A stretch of 64,000 nucleotides of DNA from Haloarcula sp. CBA1127 (GTDB lineage: Archaea > Halobacteriota > Halobacteria > Halobacteriales > Haloarculaceae), in NCBI RefSeq assembly GCF_001485575.1, contig NZ_BCNB01000006.1, positions 1,488,001 to 1,552,000 on the forward strand. The letters are read 5' to 3'. The notes below the pieces were generated by a model that worked only from the letters and a program-made list of their open reading frames with translations, searched no databases and was not told the DNA's origin. Both the position numbers and the translations under genes were made by a program. The first letter of the stretch is position 1; each line of letters begins with the position of its first letter. Below, piece by piece: positions 60,715-64,000 of this stretch.

Positions 60715-61244
60715 GCTCCGAGAGTGAGTCCGGCGGCGACTTCCACGAGATGCGCGAACCGCGCATCGAGAAGGTCGTCGTTCACATGGGAATCGGCCAC
60801 GGTGGCCGCGACCTCGCCAACGCAGAGGACATCCTCGGGGAAATCACCGGGCAGACGCCGGTTCGAACGAAGGCCAAGCGGACTGTCGGCGAGTTCGACA
60901 TCCGCGAGGGCGACCCCATCGGTGCGAAGGTCACCCTCCGCGACGAGATGGCCGAGGAGTTCCTCCAGACGGCGCTGCCGCTCGCTGAACTGGCGACGAG
61001 TCAGTTCGACGACACCGGCAACTTCAGCTTCGGCGTTGAGGAACACACCGAGTTCCCGAGCCAGGAGTACGACCCGAGCATCGGAATCTACGGGCTGGAC
61101 GTGACGGTCAACCTCGTCCGTCCCGGTTACCGCGTCGCCAAGCGCGACAAGGCGTCGCGCTCGATTCCGACGAAGCATCGACTCAACCCGGCGGACGCCG
61201 TCGCCTTCATCGAGTCGACCTACGACGTGGAGGTGAGCGAATGA
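60711..61244 (+). CDS. rpl5: 50S ribosomal protein L5
   Basis: 177 residues (uL5). It has [16 protein letters not shown] near the start and [24 protein letters not shown] in the 5S-rRNA-binding part; the C-terminal [18 protein letters not shown] is archaeal. Overlaps rps14 by 4 bases. Confidence 0.97.
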   Translation: MSSESESGGDFHEMREPRIEKVVVHMGIGHGGRDLANAEDILGEITGQTPVRTKAKRTVGEFDIREGDPIGAKVTLRDEMAEEFLQTALPLAELATSQFDDTGNFSFGVEEHTEFPSQEYDPSIGIYGLDVTVNLVRPGYRVAKRDKASRSIPTKHRLNPADAVAFIESTYDVEVSE

Positions 61245-61426
61245 GCGAAAGTGAAACCACAGACGAGCCCGATTCCGAGACGGCATCCAGTGAGCGAACT
61301 GGCCAGCTCGAGTCCTGTCAGCGCTGCGGTCGCGAACAGGGACTCGTCGGCAAGTACGACATCTGGCTGTGCCGCCAGTGCTTCCGCGAGATTTCGCGTG
61401 GCATGGGCTTCAGGAAGTACAGCTAA
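61241..61426 (+). CDS. rps14: 30S ribosomal protein S14
   Basis: 61 residues, zinc-binding form with C26, C29, C44 and C47 and the tail GFRKYS (uS14). An acidic N-terminal stretch of about 20 residues is a haloarchaeal addition. Confidence 0.96.
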   Translation: MSESETTDEPDSETASSERTGQLESCQRCGREQGLVGKYDIWLCRQCFREISRGMGFRKYS

Positions 61427-61428
61427 CA

Positions 61429-61821
61429 ATGACAGGGAACGACCCATTTGCCAACGCACTGTCGGCGCTTAACAACGCCGAAAGCGTCGGGCACCTAGAG
61501 CAGACAGTATCGCCCGCTTCGAACGAGATCGGCAGCGTCCTCGAGGTCTTCTACGACCGCGGGTACATCGACGGATTCAGTTTCGTCGACGACGGCAAAG
61601 CCGGCGAGTTCGAAGTTGAACTGAAAGGAGCCATCAACGAGTGTGGCCCGGTCAAGCCCCGCTACTCTGCGGGCGCAGACGAGTTCGAGAAGTGGGAGAA
61701 GCGGTTCCTCCCCGCCCGTGACTACGGGACCCTCGTCGTGACGACCAGCCACGGCATCATGAGCCACTACGAGGCTCGTGAGCAGGGCGTTGGTGGCCAA
61801 GTCATCGCGTACGTATACTAA
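61429..61821 (+). CDS. rps8: 30S ribosomal protein S8
   Basis: 130 residues (uS8): NDPFANALSALNNAESVG, and the RNA-binding C-terminal part LVVTTSHGIMSHYEAREQGVGG. It lies 2 bases after rps14 and 2 before rpl6. Confidence 0.97.
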   Translation: MTGNDPFANALSALNNAESVGHLEQTVSPASNEIGSVLEVFYDRGYIDGFSFVDDGKAGEFEVELKGAINECGPVKPRYSAGADEFEKWEKRFLPARDYGTLVVTTSHGIMSHYEAREQGVGGQVIAYVY

Positions 61822-61823
61822 CA

Positions 61824-62360
61824 ATGCCACGAGTAGAACTGGAGATTCCGGAGGACGTGGACGCCGAGCAGGACCACCTTGACATCACTGTCGAGGGGGA
61901 CAACGGCAGCGTCACGCGTCGGCTCTGGTACCCTGACATCGACGTGTCTGTCGACGGCGACACGGTCGTCATCGAATCCGATGAGGACAACGCCAAGACG
62001 ATGTCGACGATCGGTACCTTCCAGAGCCACATCGAGAACATGTTCCACGGCGTGACCGAGGGCTGGGAGTACGGTATGGAGGTCTTTTACTCTCACTTCC
62101 CGATGCAGGTCGACGTCGAGGGTGACGAAGTCGTCATCGAGAACTTCCTGGGCGAGAAGGCCCCCCGCCGCACGACGATCCACGGCGACACGGACGTCGA
62201 AATCGACGGCGAGGAGCTGACCATCAGCGGTCCCGACATCGAGGCCGTCGGCCAGACCGCCGCGGACATCGAACAGCTCACGCGCATCAACGACAAGGAC
62301 GTGCGTGTGTTCCAGGACGGGGTGTACATCACCCGCAAACCAAACCGAGGTGACGCCTGA
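61824..62360 (+). CDS. rpl6: 50S ribosomal protein L6
   Basis: 178 residues (uL6), the two-domain L6 fold: start [18 protein letters not shown], then [23 protein letters not shown] and [19 protein letters not shown]. Its stop overlaps the rpl32e ATG by one base. Confidence 0.97.
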   Translation: MPRVELEIPEDVDAEQDHLDITVEGDNGSVTRRLWYPDIDVSVDGDTVVIESDEDNAKTMSTIGTFQSHIENMFHGVTEGWEYGMEVFYSHFPMQVDVEGDEVVIENFLGEKAPRRTTIHGDTDVEIDGEELTISGPDIEAVGQTAADIEQLTRINDKDVRVFQDGVYITRKPNRGDA

Positions 62361-63085
62361 TGGCGGACAATGAGGAAGACGTCGAAGCAGAGGAAGAGTA
62401 CACCGAACTGACCGACATCAGCGGTGTCGGCCCATCCAAAGCGGAGTCACTTCGTGAGGCCGGCTTCGAGTCGGTCGAAGACGTTCGCGGTGCCGATCAA
62501 GACGCGCTCGCCGATGTCAGCGGTATCGGGAACGCGCTGGCGGCCCGAATCAAGGCCGACGTCGGTGGACTCGAAGTCGAGTCCGAGACCGAAGCCGAAG
62601 TCGAAGAGGAAGGCGGCGAGGAAGCGCCCGACGAGGACGTGGAGACGGAACTCCAGGCCCGCGGGCTCACCGAGAAGACGCCGGACCTCTCCGACGAGGA
62701 CGCGCGGCTACTGACCCAGCGACACCGGGTCGGCAAGCCGCAGTTCAACCGTCAGGACCACCACAAGAAAAAGCGCGTCTCGACCTCGTGGCGCAAGCCC
62801 CGCGGCCAGCTCTCGAAGCAGCGCCGCGGTATCAAGGGCAAGGGCGACACGGTCGAGGCAGGCTTCCGCTCGCCGACCGCGGTTCGCGGCAAGCATCCGT
62901 CCGGCTTCGAGGAGGTTCGCGTGCACAACGTGGATGACCTCGAAGGCGTTGACGGCGACACAGAGGCTGTCCGGATCGCCTCGAAGGTCGGTGCTCGCAA
63001 GCGCGAGCGAATCGAAGGGGAAGCCGAGGACGCGGGTATCCGCGTGCTCAACCCCACCTACGTCGAAGTCGAGGTGAGTGAGTGA
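62360..63085 (+). CDS. rpl32e: 50S ribosomal protein L32e with N-terminal helix-hairpin-helix extension
   Basis: 241 residues. The eL32 core is at about 105-241 ([20 protein letters not shown], then [23 protein letters not shown]). The first 100 or so residues are extra: an acidic start, a helix-hairpin-helix pair at about 19-67 ([19 protein letters not shown] and [17 protein letters not shown]), then an acidic linker. The same kind of module closes topoisomerase I. In eukaryotes the extension is absent. Confidence 0.96.
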   Translation: MADNEEDVEAEEEYTELTDISGVGPSKAESLREAGFESVEDVRGADQDALADVSGIGNALAARIKADVGGLEVESETEAEVEEEGGEEAPDEDVETELQARGLTEKTPDLSDEDARLLTQRHRVGKPQFNRQDHHKKKRVSTSWRKPRGQLSKQRRGIKGKGDTVEAGFRSPTAVRGKHPSGFEEVRVHNVDDLEGVDGDTEAVRIASKVGARKRERIEGEAEDAGIRVLNPTYVEVEVSE

Positions 63086-63534
63086 TGACTGATCTCTCTG
63101 CACAGAAGCGACTCGCGGCTGACGTCCTCGACGTCGGGAAGAACCGCGTCTGGTTCAACCCCGAGCGACAGGGCGACATCGCCGACGCGATCACCCGCGA
63201 GGACGTTCGCGAACTGGTCGATGAGGGCGCCATTCAGGCGAAAGACAAGAAAGGCAACTCCCGTGGACGCGCCCGGGAGCGCCAGAAGAAGCGTGCATAC
63301 GGCCACCAGAAGGGAGCCGGTTCCCGGAAAGGGAAGGCAGGCGCACGGCAGAACTCCAAGGAGGACTGGGAGTCACGCATCCGCGCACAGCGGACGAAGC
63401 TGCGCGAACTGCGTGACGAGGGAACGCTTTCGAGTTCGCAGTACCGCGACCTGTACGACAAGGCCGGCGGTGGCGAGTTCGATAGCGTTGCCGATCTCGA
63501 ACGTTACATCGACGCAAACCACGGTGACGCATAA
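63085..63534 (+). CDS. rpl19e: 50S ribosomal protein L19e
   Basis: 149 residues from ATG 63085, overlapping the L32e stop (ATGA). eL19: TDLSAQKRLAADVLDVGKNR, then GRARERQKKRAYGHQKGAGS and the C-terminal SQYRDLYDKAGGGEF. It reaches across to the small subunit. Confidence 0.97.
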   Translation: MTDLSAQKRLAADVLDVGKNRVWFNPERQGDIADAITREDVRELVDEGAIQAKDKKGNSRGRARERQKKRAYGHQKGAGSRKGKAGARQNSKEDWESRIRAQRTKLRELRDEGTLSSSQYRDLYDKAGGGEFDSVADLERYIDANHGDA

Positions 63535-64000
63535 TGGCGACAGGACCACGATATAAAGTACCGATGCGGCGACGCCGCGAGGCCAGAACCGATTACCATC
63601 AGCGGTTGCGCCTGTTGAAATCCGGTAAGCCACGTCTCGTTGCTCGAAAGAGCAATAAACACGTCAGGGCGCAGCTGGTGACGCTTGGCCCCAACGGCGA
63701 TGACACTCTCGCGTCCGCTCACTCGAGCGACCTCGCCGAGTACGGCTGGGAGGCCCCGACGGGCAACATGCCCTCGGCGTACCTCACCGGTCTGCTCGCC
63801 GGGCTTCGCGCGCAGGAAGCGGGCATCGAGGAGGCAGTGCTTGACATCGGACTCAACAGCCCGACCCCCGGAAGCAAAGTATTCGCAATACAGGAAGGCG
63901 CAATCGACGCCGGCCTGGACATTCCGCACAACGACGACGTACTCGCCGACTGGCAGCGCACGCGCGGTGCCCACATCGCCGAGTACGACGAGCAGCTCGA
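63534..64000 (+). CDS. rpl18: 50S ribosomal protein L18 (5' part)
   Basis: The first 155 codons are in the window; the gene continues past 64,000. uL18 with the start ATGPRYKVPMRRRREARTDY and the core VLDIGLNSPTPGSKVFAIQEG, which binds 5S rRNA with L5. Its ATG overlaps the L19e stop by one base. Beyond it, S5 and L30 would be expected. Confidence 0.96.
   Translation, partial: MATGPRYKVPMRRRREARTDYHQRLRLLKSGKPRLVARKSNKHVRAQLVTLGPNGDDTLASAHSSDLAEYGWEAPTGNMPSAYLTGLLAGLRAQEAGIEEAVLDIGLNSPTPGSKVFAIQEGAIDAGLDIPHNDDVLADWQRTRGAHIAEYDEQL

Overview
This window is chromosomal DNA from an extremely halophilic archaeon, most likely Haloarcula. The G+C content is high, the proteins are rich in Asp and Glu, many genes look leaderless with a TATA-like box about 26 bases before the start codon, and the genes include a halorhodopsin and archaeal versions of ribosomal and information-processing proteins. 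The L2 and L32e proteins look like those of Haloarcula marismortui from memory; no database search was possible.

Layout. 1-5,000: a DUF2103 zinc protein, small membrane proteins, the rpl37ae-rpoP-pcc1 cluster and three further membrane proteins. 5,000-10,600: a light-related neighbourhood with a very large Bat-like PAS/GAF/HTH regulator, a DUF7344-type winged-helix protein, an aldo/keto reductase and halorhodopsin (hop), whose promoter has a good match to the Bat upstream activating sequence. 10,600-12,200: a non-discriminating-type aspartyl-tRNA synthetase whose 3' end is partly duplicated downstream. 12,300-14,600: an ABC-2 permease, its ATPase and a Tat lipoprotein. 14,700-18,000: an Lrp regulator, an RCK-like nucleotide-binding protein and an amino-acid permease with universal-stress domains. 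18,000-25,400: GGGP synthase, a Rieske protein, topoisomerase I and gatB. 25,400-31,600: smc, scpA and a site-2 protease. 31,600-35,300: small accessory genes, a frameshifted dehydrogenase remnant, a possible 14-codon gene stub and a HalX response regulator.

35,300-47,800: an intron-containing elongator tRNA-Met, a TVP38-type membrane protein, a receiver/PAS histidine kinase, a 40-residue zinc microprotein, a sulfite-oxidase-like molybdoenzyme, class II ribonucleotide reductase, a membrane J-domain protein and phosphoglycolate phosphatase. 47,800-52,300: a GTPBP1-type GTPase, methenyl-tetrahydromethanopterin cyclohydrolase with a thiamine-binding-type protein, and a tandem YegP protein. 52,390-52,664: tRNA-Gly with a duplicated 3' end 190 bases away, which looks like the scar of an integrated element. 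53,013-64,000: a SPOUT methyltransferase followed by the S10/spc ribosomal operon from L3 to L18 (cut by the window end), with the RNase P subunit Rpp29 inside it.

Functional links. aspS and gatB together fit the two-step (transamidation) route to Asn-tRNA known in haloarchaea. smc and scpA form an overlapping chromosome-condensation pair. No CRISPR array, complete insertion sequence or rRNA gene was seen. The least explained items are the tRNA-Gly scar, the aspS tail duplication, the promoter driving a 14-codon stub at 33,601, and a structured intergenic element near 46,250.
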